Assembly: GCF_900100495.1 (NCBI RefSeq)
Contig: NZ_FNCT01000001.1
Coordinates: 558,001-622,000, forward strand
From: Pseudomonas benzenivorans
Lineage (GTDB): Bacteria; Pseudomonadota; Gammaproteobacteria; Pseudomonadales; Pseudomonadaceae
DNA: 64,000 nucleotides
Reading direction: 5' to 3'
Both the position numbers and the translations under genes were made by a program. The first letter of the stretch is position 1. The number at the start of each line of letters is the position of its first letter. Positions 9,569 to 18,181 of this stretch are shown piece by piece. The notes beneath the pieces were generated by a model that was not told the DNA's origin, did not search any database, and was given only the letters and a program-made list of their open reading frames with translations.

Positions 9569-10561
9569 ATGGCCCGCGGTGGCATCAACAAAGCGATCGT
9601 GCAGAAAGCCAGGAACGCCCTCCTCACCCGTGGTGTCCACCCCAGTATCGATGCGGTGCGTATCGAGCTGGGCAATACCGGCTCCAAGACCACCATCCAC
9701 CGCTATCTGAAAGAACTGGAAAGCGTCGAACAGGCTATCTCCAGCGATGCGCTGAGCGCGCCGCTAACCGGCCTGATCGAGCAGCTATTGGGGCAATTGA
9801 AAGCCGAAGCGCAGCAGTCTGTAGCCCAGGCCCATGAAGCGCTGCTACGCGAGCGCGCGGCAGTACAGCAGCAAACGGCCGTACTTGAAGTCAAGATGCG
9901 AGACCTGGAATTAAAGTGCACAGATTTGGCTCTAGAGCTGCAGGCGAGCCAGAAGTTGATTATCCAAGAGCAGCAACAGCGGCAAGCCGTAGAAGCTGAT
10001 AACGTCCAAATATCCCAATCTAGGCAGGATCTGGAAGTTCGACTTAGGGAACGCGATGAGCGAATAAAGTCGCTTGAAAAAATGCATCAGCATACTCGTG
10101 ATGCCCTCGAGCATTACCGCCAAGCAAATAAGGTGCAGCGTGAACAGGAGCAACGCCGCCAAGAAGCCCAAACTAGCCAGCTTCAGGCCGAGATACGCCA
10201 ACTTCGGCAAATGCTGATACTCAAACAGGATGAGCTTACTCAGCTAAATCGTGACAATGAACGCTTGCTGACCGAAGCGCGACACTTACAAAAGGAGCAA
10301 CATGAGCAGCAAAAGTTAGTGTTACAGAGAACTCTGGCACTTGAGGAATTGCAGAGCGCCCTGACTTACTCCGAACACTTGAATGAAGCCCTAGGTCAGG
10401 AATGTAAAACACTGCAAAGGGAGGTATCGCGTCTAGGCGAAGCCTCTGCTATCCAGATACAGCAGATGCAAGACCTGCAGGCCCGCCTTATCGAAGCAAC
10501 TTCACAACTCAATTCGCTCGAAAAGCAGATTGCGAAAAAAGATGATAAAGGTAGCACATGA
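9569..10561 (+). CDS. tnpT: KfrA-like coiled-coil DNA-binding protein, TnpT-like
   Basis: The 330 residues open MARGGINKAIVQKARNALL, the start of the KfrA N-terminal helix-turn-helix domain. From about residue 70 to the end comes a long coiled coil rich in Q, E, R and K. Tn4652 TnpT has nearly the same length and is needed with TnpS for cointegrate resolution; KfrA proteins also bind plasmid promoters and form filaments. The ATG at 9569 follows AGGAG with good spacing and replaces an earlier in-frame ATG at 9506, which would lie inside the palindrome region. The role is inferred from domain and neighbour. Confidence 0.75.
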   Translation: MARGGINKAIVQKARNALLTRGVHPSIDAVRIELGNTGSKTTIHRYLKELESVEQAISSDALSAPLTGLIEQLLGQLKAEAQQSVAQAHEALLRERAAVQQQTAVLEVKMRDLELKCTDLALELQASQKLIIQEQQQRQAVEADNVQISQSRQDLEVRLRERDERIKSLEKMHQHTRDALEHYRQANKVQREQEQRRQEAQTSQLQAEIRQLRQMLILKQDELTQLNRDNERLLTEARHLQKEQHEQQKLVLQRTLALEELQSALTYSEHLNEALGQECKTLQREVSRLGEASAIQIQQMQDLQARLIEATSQLNSLEKQIAKKDDKGST

Positions 10562-10998
10562 AGCGCCACACAGAGGGCGCGCTAAGCGGAAGTGAAGGAT
10601 TTACTGCTTGTTACCGTCAGTGAGAATAATCAAAAATCTGCCTCACTATAATTTATCACTACATGATTGCAATCCATCAGATTGCCTATAGGCTTTCGTC
10701 TTCGCCAATCAATAGTCGAAATTAACCTCCTAGGCGCCTAGTAATGCAGAAGTCGACAATGCTGGACTGCCACACAAATAAATTATGACTTCACATATTA
10801 ATCCATAGCCCTGATTATGACTCTTACTGAAATTAAAAGAAATTTGATTAATCAGAAGAAATCAGCAAAAGCAGAGAAGAGTGATTTTCAAAAAATAGCA
10901 AGCAATCTTCCCGCAAGAATCATCACGACTCATAAACAAAGCTAGCACTAAATCAGACAAACATACATCGAAATAATATTCACCTAATTTCAAACCGC
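10562..10998. other. Gene-free AT-rich gap between tnpT and tniQ
   Basis: No credible gene is seen. A perfect 12-base palindrome, CTAGGCGCCTAG, lies at 10730-10741. Base composition changes here from the GC-rich recombinase half to the AT-rich tni half. The junction between two joined modules, or one transposon end, could be within this stretch. Confidence 0.5.
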
Positions 10999-12036
10999 TT
11001 ACGCTTCTGGCTGCAAGCCTACAATAAAACCATGCAAATTTTCCTGAAAAGAGCATGGCAATTGATCAAACCTAGAAAGAAGATAATTATAATCATCCAT
11101 AGATCTATAATTAGCGCTAGCGAATCCCAGCTCAAGACTACTATGATCAAAGTAAGGAAACAAATCACCAACCATATGGTTAAGGCGTGCAACCTGATCC
11201 TTAGCCAACACCCCAAGAATCTTGCCAGCTAAAATAACCCCACAAGCTCTTTGATTTATATCAACCTCGTTCACGCCATTCTCTAGCAACCAAGAGTAAT
11301 CTCTCCGATAACGCCCGAGTCTAATTTTATGTGAAAATGTAAAAAGCCAAGAAATCCCACCTGAATTTAATGGGCAAGGGGCTTGCGTCAGCAACCGAAG
11401 AATAAGATCAAAAGACTCGACGCGAGCATTACAAGTGCCCTCCCATTTTAAATTTTTTTCTTCTGCCCAATACCACTCGAGCACTTGAGATGAGAGCTGA
11501 TAAATATACTCTTGCACACCATCATCCTCCCAAAGCGCATATTGCCTACTCCCGCCATGCGGGATACAAGAGCCATTGGTGCTTTCAGAAAATGCATGCC
11601 AGGCCCTACCAATATGCGGATATAAAAACCTACCGAACGAAAGCTTTTTCTTATGCTTCAAACAGAAAGTTGATACAGAGTAACACCACTCCTTACTCCA
11701 GCACGGCAGAATATTTTGCTCTATATTCTCTTTCATACATATCGAACAATAAAATCGACGATATTTAAATGGAAGAACCTTGCCAGGCTTTATTTCAAAG
11801 AATGGCAAATAGTCATTTGCTGCTAAACCTAATTTCAATACAACACTTTTGACAAAAGCGGAGTTGACGTCAAAATCAGGGTCTTCATATTCAACCTCTC
11901 GATATTCACCATGCTCCTTATCTACGCCGTCATCTTCAAGTACAAACTTCACCCAAGGAAACTTTATCTTGCATCTATAAACCCAAGACGAAAAGCATTC
12001 ATCATAACTAGCAGGGCATAAATCAAGAAGACTCAC
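10999..12036 (-). CDS. tniQ: TniQ family transposition protein
   Basis: About 345 residues with a zinc-ribbon pattern typical of TniQ/TnsD: CSICMKENIEQNILPC, then WCYSVSTFCLKHKKKL. TniQ proteins help choose the target or assemble the TniA/TniB transposition complex. I choose the GTG at 12036, which overlaps the end of tniB in the string TAGTG and has GGAG seven bases upstream. An ATG at 12117 is in frame but would add 27 residues that lie wholly within tniB and do not look like TniQ. It is the last gene of the tniABQ operon and is AT-rich like its partners. Confidence 0.75.
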   Translation of the reverse strand: MSLLDLCPASYDECFSSWVYRCKIKFPWVKFVLEDDGVDKEHGEYREVEYEDPDFDVNSAFVKSVVLKLGLAANDYLPFFEIKPGKVLPFKYRRFYCSICMKENIEQNILPCWSKEWCYSVSTFCLKHKKKLSFGRFLYPHIGRAWHAFSESTNGSCIPHGGSRQYALWEDDGVQEYIYQLSSQVLEWYWAEEKNLKWEGTCNARVESFDLILRLLTQAPCPLNSGGISWLFTFSHKIRLGRYRRDYSWLLENGVNEVDINQRACGVILAGKILGVLAKDQVARLNHMVGDLFPYFDHSSLELGFASANYRSMDDYNYLLSRFDQLPCSFQENLHGFIVGLQPEA

Positions 12037-12899
12037 TAGTAGCTCCAAGGTTTTGAGATGGCCCTTTCCAAAGCGCCTATCGTAATTCGTTCCTCTCCCG
12101 ACTTTATCGCATAGCACGCGGCGGACTTAATTGAATTAATTATGGAATCCATTCGCCCACCTGTATTCTCCAAAAGGAATGAAATCACATCCGGACCATC
12201 AAGCCCTGACGGTTTTTTTAATGGTATATTTTGCTCAACTCCCGCTAGAAAAGATCTAAACGATTCGCTCTCGCTCCAATCATCAATTCGAACGCTGTAA
12301 AATCTTCTAGAGAATTGTTCATCGATACTCAAAGCATTTCTAGCAAGATCAACACCAAAGCCTATTATTGATAACCCATAAACATGATTTGATAACGCTT
12401 TTAGAATGGATAAATTCTTAAGCTGCTCTGGCCTCGACACCAGCAATGAATCATGTAACTCATCAATAACAAGAGCCTTTATCTTTCTCAGTTTTATCAC
12501 TTCAGCCAGTTCTGCCGGAAGCGATGCCTTTCGTGCTGTCCCGAATTTAATAAGGCCATGAGGCAGACCAAGTGATGAAACAAGCAATTCACCAAACTTT
12601 AAATTAAAGGGATTGGCAGCCATATCCAAAAAAGCAATCTGATTAGATAGCGCTTCAGAATTTCTTATCTGCTGGATAATTGAGCTCTTACCAGCACCAG
12701 GTGCGCCTGTAACGATCACGCAGGGCGCCTGCGTCCTTCTAGGGACAGCCACCACGTTTTCAATTATCTTTAAAATTGTGCTCGCCTGAGGATGATCAAT
12801 GTAAAAACTATCTCGTTGAATCGCTGCCAGTCGCAAATCGCTAGATAGACAGACCAACTCCATGGCACTATTCGCCAGGTGATCATATAAACTCATCAA
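12036..12899 (-). CDS. tniB: TniB, AAA+ ATPase of transposition
   Basis: A 287-residue ATPase with Walker A GAPGAGKSS at residues 65-73 and Walker B ALVIDELHD at about 142-150. It belongs to the TniB/TnsC/IstB-type group that binds target DNA and activates the DDE transposase. The ATG overlaps the stop of tniA by four bases (ATGA), so the two are translationally coupled. The pair tniA-tniB is the core of Tn5053/Tn402-like and more distantly Tn7-like elements. Residues after about 215 have no recognised domain and may contact TniQ or TniA. Confidence 0.85.
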   Translation of the reverse strand: MMSLYDHLANSAMELVCLSSDLRLAAIQRDSFYIDHPQASTILKIIENVVAVPRRTQAPCVIVTGAPGAGKSSIIQQIRNSEALSNQIAFLDMAANPFNLKFGELLVSSLGLPHGLIKFGTARKASLPAELAEVIKLRKIKALVIDELHDSLLVSRPEQLKNLSILKALSNHVYGLSIIGFGVDLARNALSIDEQFSRRFYSVRIDDWSESESFRSFLAGVEQNIPLKKPSGLDGPDVISFLLENTGGRMDSIINSIKSAACYAIKSGEERITIGALERAISKPWSY

Positions 12900-14791
12900 G
12901 ACCTCCTTGAGTATGGAACTGCCTTTTTAGAATAATCAGGCCTGCTCGTTTTCTCATTCAAGCCATCTGATGACGTAGCCTGTTTAACATCGCTAGCACT
13001 CCAAGTGCTCGTTTCATGCTCGAACTTTGCGGCAATTACTCTCCTTGTACGCTTAGTTTTTTCTATCGCTCCCTTTACAATCCGTGCACTCCCTTCAATT
13101 ACATCTACCAATGCAGGATCCTCAAGCCCTCCATTTGGAGTCACGCCATCTTTTCTCCTTAAGATCAAGGACGCCCTGTGTTCCTCATAGGTAAAATCGC
13201 CGGTCGTTAAATTTGAGAAATATAGTGGAATATACTCATCACCCAGCCACGCCCATATTGTAGCCATTGAATGCGGATCATACTTAACAACAACCCTTTC
13301 CCTACCTATATGTAGCGCCAAACCAGGACTCCAGTACCACTTATTATTGAGCGTTATACCCTGAGGCTGGATTTTCCTAGTTATTTCCGGCATGAAGTCA
13401 AGGCGAAACCTCCATGAATCTGAAATTATCGGAGGATGAATAATTTTATTATCAGAGTCTACAAAATTTAATCTCCACTCAGAAGCAGGAGAACGGCCTA
13501 GACCTTTATGCTTACGACCATGATAAATAGCTACTTGCCCAGCAAACCACAAACAAAAATCTTTGAAAGTCAATGCAGAGTTATTTTCACTGTCATAGCC
13601 CCTACGAACTACGGGGTTTGAATGAGTAGTTCCGGGCAAAAAGTGGACATAGTCAGTCATTAGCGTCCCTATTAAACGCTCAACATGCCCCCCATAATGT
13701 TTTCCACCAATTGGTCGCCACTGCAACTCGATCTTATGCAGTATGCATGCACGTTGGAACTTAACTGTTTTAAATTCACTTGCATTGTCCATATGCAAGA
13801 TCTTTGGAACACCATAAAACGGATGTAGATCTGGACTTAATCCAAGTCTCTTAAGAAATTGATTTTTAGGAAGCGCAGCATGTGAAACGGCGCATGCAAC
13901 TGAGAGACTAGACGGCGGATAAAGGCTCAGATAGTAACCAAGAATAACTCTAGTTTTAACGTCTATAAGAACCGTCAGCCATGGCCTACCAATAGGCTGG
14001 CGTGTAACTTGATCTACTAATATTACATCTACTTTGGTATGATCCATCTGAACCAACTCAAGAGGCTGATTGACCTCCCTCTTGCCTGGCCTTGCTTTAT
14101 ACTTTTGACTTGTCGACTCATGCCCATGCTTTCTCAGATACCTCTCTTTTTCAGGTATATCTCTTAACCGAGCAGATATTGCAGATCTTGAGGGCGGGGT
14201 TAAGTCGCGCCTAATGCACAACTCTTCTGCCTTTCGATAAACAGCTGCTATAGTTGCCGATTTACCCTTATAACTTTCTTTGATTGCTAGATCTATTACT
14301 TCATCAAGCTCTTTAGAAAGTCTTCTTGCGCCTTTTTTGTTTCCTCTTTTCATTCTCAGAAGAGATGCAGGGCCTACTTCTTCGTCAAACAGTTTAAGGC
14401 TTCTATAAAAAGTCCCATTTGAGATGCCCGCGCTCTTAAGAGCTTGCTTCAAGCTAAGCTCACTTGCTCTGTACTTTTTTATTAAATCAAACTGTATCTG
14501 AGCGGACTCCAACTCTTCAAGAGTCGCTATTGATTGGCTTGACAATACATCTACTATGGTGGGTTTAAGATTATCCTCATCCATTGAGGGCAAAAACTCA
14601 ATTTCGTCAACATCTACAACCACTTGTTGACTGTTTTTCCTTAGAAGCACTTCAACTTTTAAATTGGGCAGGCACTTGATAACAATAGCTACATGCCCCC
14701 TAGCTACGACAACCAATCCTTCCCGTAGGACCATTTGCCCCATGCGCCACTCCTGAAATACATCAGAATGCAACTGATTATTAGTGAGCAT
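12896..14791 (-). CDS. tniA: TniA, DDE transposase of the Mu/Tn7 TnsB type
   Basis: A 631-residue transposase. A helix-turn-helix region (LKQALKSAGISNGTFYRSLK) lies around residues 114-133. The retroviral-integrase fold follows with D250 (VQMDHTKVD), D335 (LHMDNASEF) and E371 (GGHVERLIG), the DDE catalytic triad. A Mu-transposase C-terminal beta-barrel occupies about residues 460-550. The last 80 residues are basic and probably disordered. It cuts and joins transposon ends with TniB as activator. At 631 residues it is somewhat longer than the roughly 560 of Tn5053 TniA. Its start lies about 190 bases from the presumed right end of the element. Confidence 0.88.
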   Translation of the reverse strand: MLTNNQLHSDVFQEWRMGQMVLREGLVVVARGHVAIVIKCLPNLKVEVLLRKNSQQVVVDVDEIEFLPSMDEDNLKPTIVDVLSSQSIATLEELESAQIQFDLIKKYRASELSLKQALKSAGISNGTFYRSLKLFDEEVGPASLLRMKRGNKKGARRLSKELDEVIDLAIKESYKGKSATIAAVYRKAEELCIRRDLTPPSRSAISARLRDIPEKERYLRKHGHESTSQKYKARPGKREVNQPLELVQMDHTKVDVILVDQVTRQPIGRPWLTVLIDVKTRVILGYYLSLYPPSSLSVACAVSHAALPKNQFLKRLGLSPDLHPFYGVPKILHMDNASEFKTVKFQRACILHKIELQWRPIGGKHYGGHVERLIGTLMTDYVHFLPGTTHSNPVVRRGYDSENNSALTFKDFCLWFAGQVAIYHGRKHKGLGRSPASEWRLNFVDSDNKIIHPPIISDSWRFRLDFMPEITRKIQPQGITLNNKWYWSPGLALHIGRERVVVKYDPHSMATIWAWLGDEYIPLYFSNLTTGDFTYEEHRASLILRRKDGVTPNGGLEDPALVDVIEGSARIVKGAIEKTKRTRRVIAAKFEHETSTWSASDVKQATSSDGLNEKTSRPDYSKKAVPYSRRS

Positions 14792-15182
14792 AGCTGTTTT
14801 TTTAAAACTGTAAAAAAATATCCCGCCATAAATTCTTTATAGCTTTTAAAAGTTACCGATATGTATTTTATCAATAGAATCAATGATATAAAATAATTAC
14901 AGTTTTTAAAAAACACTCACAAGGTAAATCTGCGCAAACCCAGATAAAAATGAAACGGCAGGAAAAATTGCTGTCACTCACACCACGTCATTGGGCGAAC
15001 ACCGGATACAGAGAAACTGCGCAAACCGCGTCACCGGCCACGAGTTGCTAGTTCGTGAGATGCTGAAGGTGATCAACCAAAGCAGCGTTTCGATACTTTC
15101 GCCATATTGGTGCGCGCCGACCCAATATGACGAAGCACCTAGTCGACGACCCAGGCCAAGCTGCCCCGGAGCAATTAAATGC
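14792..15182. other. Gene-free region upstream of tniA; probable transposon right end
   Basis: Composition is very AT-rich until about 14930 and then returns to that of the flanks. A 10-base inverted pair, AAAACTGTAA at 14804-14813 and TTACAGTTTT at 14897-14906, could be TniA binding sites, which are usually repeated near the ends of such elements. The stretch 14972-15182 has no recognisable gene. I could not find a matching inverted repeat on the left side. Confidence 0.45.
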
Positions 15183-15833
15183 TTATCCACCCGCATGGTC
15201 GCTGCGACTGTGCGCAGCGATGAACATGGCGACGGCCGACCGACAATAGGATTCGATTTCGTTGTCGTCCTCTGCTCTCGCCTGATCGAAGCGGGCGATC
15301 ATCAGTAGATCGGACCCTTTGAAGAGCGCGGCAAACAAGCGGGCGGCTTGGAGGGGATCGGGCACGTTGAGAAGCGCCTTCGCGTGAAGTTGGCGCAACA
15401 GTGCCTCGATGTCGGCGATGACATGGGCGGCGCCGGCTTCGTAGTGGCGCTTGCTCAGGGCGTTTTGACTCGTTTTATCGGCCATGACCATGGCTTCGAT
15501 ACTGCTGACGTCTGGTCTCAACAGCGTGCGCAGCAGTGATGTTCCCACCGCCATGAGTTGATCTTCGACCGAACCTTCGGCACCTTCAAGCAGGGCCTGT
15601 GGTGCAAACGACTGCTGGCAGCCGGCCGCGATGGCTGCGCTGAACAGCGCCTCCTTGTTCTCGAAGCGCCTATAGATGCTGAGCTTGGATATCTTCGCCC
15701 GCTGGGCGACCTTGTCCAACGTCGTCGCTTGAAAACCCAATTCCACAAAAAGTTCGCTCGCGGCGTCGAGTATCGTTTGGGCAAGCGCCTCGTTGGTGGG
15801 CCGGCCGCGCCGGCCCTGTATGGTTTCGGCCAT
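15183..15833 (-). CDS. TetR family repressor
   Basis: A 216-residue regulator. The N-terminal helix-turn-helix (TTLDKVAQRAKISKLSIYRRF, residues about 38-58) is typical of TetR. The C-terminal part is an alpha-helical ligand-binding domain of unknown ligand. It is divergent from the flavoprotein gene 111 bases away, and the gap contains palindromic sites. It therefore probably represses itself and the flavoprotein-methyltransferase pair. The protein starts MAETIQGRRGRPTNEA, a common opening for this family. Confidence 0.88.
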   Translation of the reverse strand: MAETIQGRRGRPTNEALAQTILDAASELFVELGFQATTLDKVAQRAKISKLSIYRRFENKEALFSAAIAAGCQQSFAPQALLEGAEGSVEDQLMAVGTSLLRTLLRPDVSSIEAMVMADKTSQNALSKRHYEAGAAHVIADIEALLRQLHAKALLNVPDPLQAARLFAALFKGSDLLMIARFDQARAEDDNEIESYCRSAVAMFIAAHSRSDHAGG

Positions 15834-15851
15834 GATAATGGTACTTTACAG

Positions 15852-15887
15852 TATCTTAATTTAAGATATACGATACCATTAGGTATC
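15852..15887. promoter_or_regulatory. Candidate TetR operators (two palindromes)
   Basis: TATCTTA-ATT-TAAGATA at 15852-15868 and GATACC-ATTA-GGTATC at 15872-15887 lie centrally between the divergent genes. They share the GTATCTTA motif, and a further GGTATCTTA overlaps the second. This fits a TetR dimer pair controlling both promoters. Confidence 0.65.
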
Positions 15888-15944
15888 TTAAATTCGCAAT
15901 CCAAAGGCTAGGTTACAGCCTGCCCTCCAGCGGAGCCCATCACC

Positions 15945-16838
15945 ATGAATGACGTCATCATCATCGGCGGAAGTTTTGCCGGTCTCGCCGCCGCTTTGCA
16001 GCTCGGCCGTGCCCGCCGCAAGGTCATCGTTCTCGATACCAGCCGGCCGCGTAACCGCTTTGCCGGCCATTCGCATGGTCTGCTCGGTCACGATCACAAG
16101 CCGCCGCTGGACATCCTGGCCGCGGCGCGGCAGCAGTTGGCGCGCTATCCAACGGTCAGGCTGGTCAATGCCCGGGCGGAGAAAATTTCTGGCGTAATCG
16201 ACGATTTCTGCGTTGTCACTGACGATCACGAAAGCCTAAGGGCGCGCCGCCTGATCCTGAGCTATGGCGTCGCCGACCAGATGCCTGATGTTCCAGGCTT
16301 TGCCGAGAATTGGGGCACGTCCATCGTCCCCTGCCCCTATTGCGACGGCTTTGAAGCCGCCGGCCAGCATTGGGGCCTCGTGTGGTCCGGCCCGCAATCG
16401 CACAACCAGGTCAGGCTGTTCCTCGATTGGACCGACAGGTTGACTGTCTTTGCCGATGGTCACGACATTGCGCCTGATATCCAGGCCGATCTGGCGCACC
16501 GCAACATACCTGTCGTCGACGGGCGGATCGTCGAGATCGCCCATCACCAGGGGTATATCGCTACCGTCAATCTTGACACCGGCCCCACTGTCGCGGTCGA
16601 CATCCTGTTTGCTCATCCGCGCAACAAGCCGTCCGCAAACCTGCATGAATCGCTGGGCCTCGCCACGGTGGATACGCCCGTCGGCGTCGTGCTCAAAGTC
16701 GACGAGCGCCGCCAAACCAGCACGCCCGGCATCTACGCCGCCGGCGATCTCACCACGCCCATATTGCCCTCGGTCACCCAGGCATCATCGCAGGGCGCGA
16801 TGGCGGGTATTTTCGCCCAGCAGTCGATGCTGGCTTGA
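15945..16838 (+). CDS. FAD-dependent oxidoreductase, thioredoxin-reductase-like
   Basis: 297 residues. The FAD-binding GxGxxG-like motif is IIGGSFAGLAAA at the N-terminus. A redox pair CPYC lies near residue 130 in VPCPYCDGFEAAG, and the FAD tail motif is GIYAAGDL near 265. It resembles low-molecular-weight thioredoxin reductases, but the usual pyridine-nucleotide GxGxxA stretch is altered (WGLVWSGPQSH), so the electron donor is uncertain. The substrate is unknown. It probably forms a two-gene operon with the membrane methyltransferase 20 bases downstream, under the divergent TetR regulator. Similar small flavoproteins are common in sphingomonads and rhizobia, so recent transfer is possible. 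Confidence 0.8.
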   Translation: MNDVIIIGGSFAGLAAALQLGRARRKVIVLDTSRPRNRFAGHSHGLLGHDHKPPLDILAAARQQLARYPTVRLVNARAEKISGVIDDFCVVTDDHESLRARRLILSYGVADQMPDVPGFAENWGTSIVPCPYCDGFEAAGQHWGLVWSGPQSHNQVRLFLDWTDRLTVFADGHDIAPDIQADLAHRNIPVVDGRIVEIAHHQGYIATVNLDTGPTVAVDILFAHPRNKPSANLHESLGLATVDTPVGVVLKVDERRQTSTPGIYAAGDLTTPILPSVTQASSQGAMAGIFAQQSMLA

Positions 16839-16859
16839 GCACATAGAGAGGAGATGAAC

Positions 16860-17333
16860 ATGGCCGTCGAACCGGACAGCGCGGGGGTGCGCTTCCCTCC
16901 GCCCTTCATCTATCTGGGAGCGCTGCTGTTGGGGCTGGCGGCAGAGCGGTTCGTCGCCCTGCGCTCTTTCGGCATCGACCGGTGGTTGCTAGTCGCGACG
17001 GGCGCGCTGCTGTTCGCTGCCGGCGCGGCGATGATGCTTGCGGCGGCGGGGCTGTTCCGGCGCCTGGGCACCAACGTTCCGCCGTCACGGCCAACGACCC
17101 TCATCGCAACGACCGGTCCTTATCGGTGGACCCGCAATCCCATGTATCTCGGCATGGCGCTTATCTATGCCGGCCTTGCGGTCGGCTTCGACGGACCGAT
17201 CGCCTTCGCTTTGCTCCCGTTGGTGCTGATCGCGATCCAGACGCAGGTGATCGCCCGCGAGGAGCGCTATCTCGAAGCGAAGTTCGGCGACGACTACCGC
17301 CGCTATAAGGCCGAGGTTCGCCGCTGGCTCTGA
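16860..17333 (+). CDS. Isoprenylcysteine methyltransferase-like membrane protein
   Basis: About 157 residues with four hydrophobic helices and the C-terminal signature of the ICMT/PEMT group: GPYRWTRNPMYLGMALIYAG, later EERYLEAKFGDDYRRY. Bacterial members are membrane SAM-dependent methyltransferases with mostly unknown acceptors. I choose the ATG at 16860, seven bases after AGGAG; the ATG at 16854 would leave no space from the ribosome site. It follows the flavoprotein gene closely and is probably co-transcribed. Confidence 0.8.
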   Translation: MAVEPDSAGVRFPPPFIYLGALLLGLAAERFVALRSFGIDRWLLVATGALLFAAGAAMMLAAAGLFRRLGTNVPPSRPTTLIATTGPYRWTRNPMYLGMALIYAGLAVGFDGPIAFALLPLVLIAIQTQVIAREERYLEAKFGDDYRRYKAEVRRWL

Positions 17334-18181
17334 CTATTCCGCCGCTGCCGCCTGCGGGGCCTTCTGATAAACCAGCACCGGCTTCCTTGCTGCGGGCACC
17401 GTTGAAGGTCGCCGGCTAGTCAGCGTTGGAACACTCTCGGCAAACCACGCGCAGGAAAGCCAAGATATCGCGCCAACAGACCCGTCTCATGCACCTGCCG
17501 CATGTAGCCGGGTCATCACTAGGCAGTGGGCAACGCCCTGAAGGCGTCACCTTCAAGCGGCCAACGGCTTTGCAGTAAGAGTAATCCGCAACGCACAAGC
17601 AGACCTGTCGTATCGAGCATGGCGCTTGTCCTCGCGCCCCTATATTTCTTGTCCTGGACGATCTCCAGCGCTGCTGCAGACTCGATGACCGCCGGCGTGG
17701 GACTTGAACGCTAGCTTGCCCGGCAATGCTGAGCCCCGACGGGCGCCGAAAGCGGCGCCACGCCTGAGGTCAACGTGGATTCTCGCAAAAGTCCCGGATA
17801 GCCTCGCAGGCCTGGGCCAGATCGGCATTCTCCAACGCATAGGCGATCCGGATGCAGCCCTCCAACCCAAAGGCACTACCAGGAACGACCGCCCCCCAGC
17901 TGGCGATCAAGTCGATACAAGGCAGCGTAGTGAATAAAGCCCTTGACGCGGCGGTCAGGCCGACCTCGGGTACGACAGCGCGCCAAGCCGCGGGAGAGAA
18001 ACATCGGGATTTCCTGCTCGCCTGCGGCTACTCCAGGTTTTTGATTGCACCGCCCTCCTCGCCTGCTTTTTACTGCTAACGTCTAGATAGTGATCGAGTT
18101 CCATCGATCGATCCAGAACCTCAACACCCATTGAAGATATTGATTTATCAAGAAATATTCAGGGGGATAGCTGTGGTTTCC
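17334..18181. other. Long stretch without an intact gene
   Basis: Between the methyltransferase and VKOR genes only short open frames are seen, none with a recognisable product or good ribosome site. An aminotransferase remnant lies at 17770-17935. The rest looks like decayed DNA between an acquired block on the left and the island on the right. The final 100 bases, AT-rich with AGGGGG near 18162, serve as leader for the VKOR gene. Confidence 0.55.
17770..17935 (-). pseudogene. Remnant of a class I/II aminotransferase C-terminus
   Basis: The minus strand encodes VVPGSAFGLEGCIRIAYAL and then ENADLAQACEAIRDFCENPR and a stop at 17770. This is the C-terminal strand and last helices of AlaA/aspartate-aminotransferase-like enzymes (compare VVPGSAFG...IRISYA). 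No upstream portion with the PLP lysine is present, so this is a short relic of a formerly larger gene. Confidence 0.7.

Larger units (their letters stand above)
8193..14980. mobile_element. Transposon-like region: tnpS/tnpT resolution pair plus tniABQ
   Basis: The block holds a tyrosine recombinase, a divergent coiled-coil DNA-binding protein and a leftward tniA-tniB-tniQ operon. From about 10560 to 14980 the DNA is clearly richer in A and T than the flanking genes, a sign of transfer. The limits given are approximate: I found no convincing terminal inverted repeats or target duplication by eye. It may be one composite element or two elements side by side. No cargo gene is visible inside. 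Confidence 0.6.

Noticed and set aside
18139..18150. TTGATTTATCAA as an Anr box upstream of VKOR
   Set aside because: The half sites are two bases apart instead of four, so FNR-type dimers would not bind it normally.
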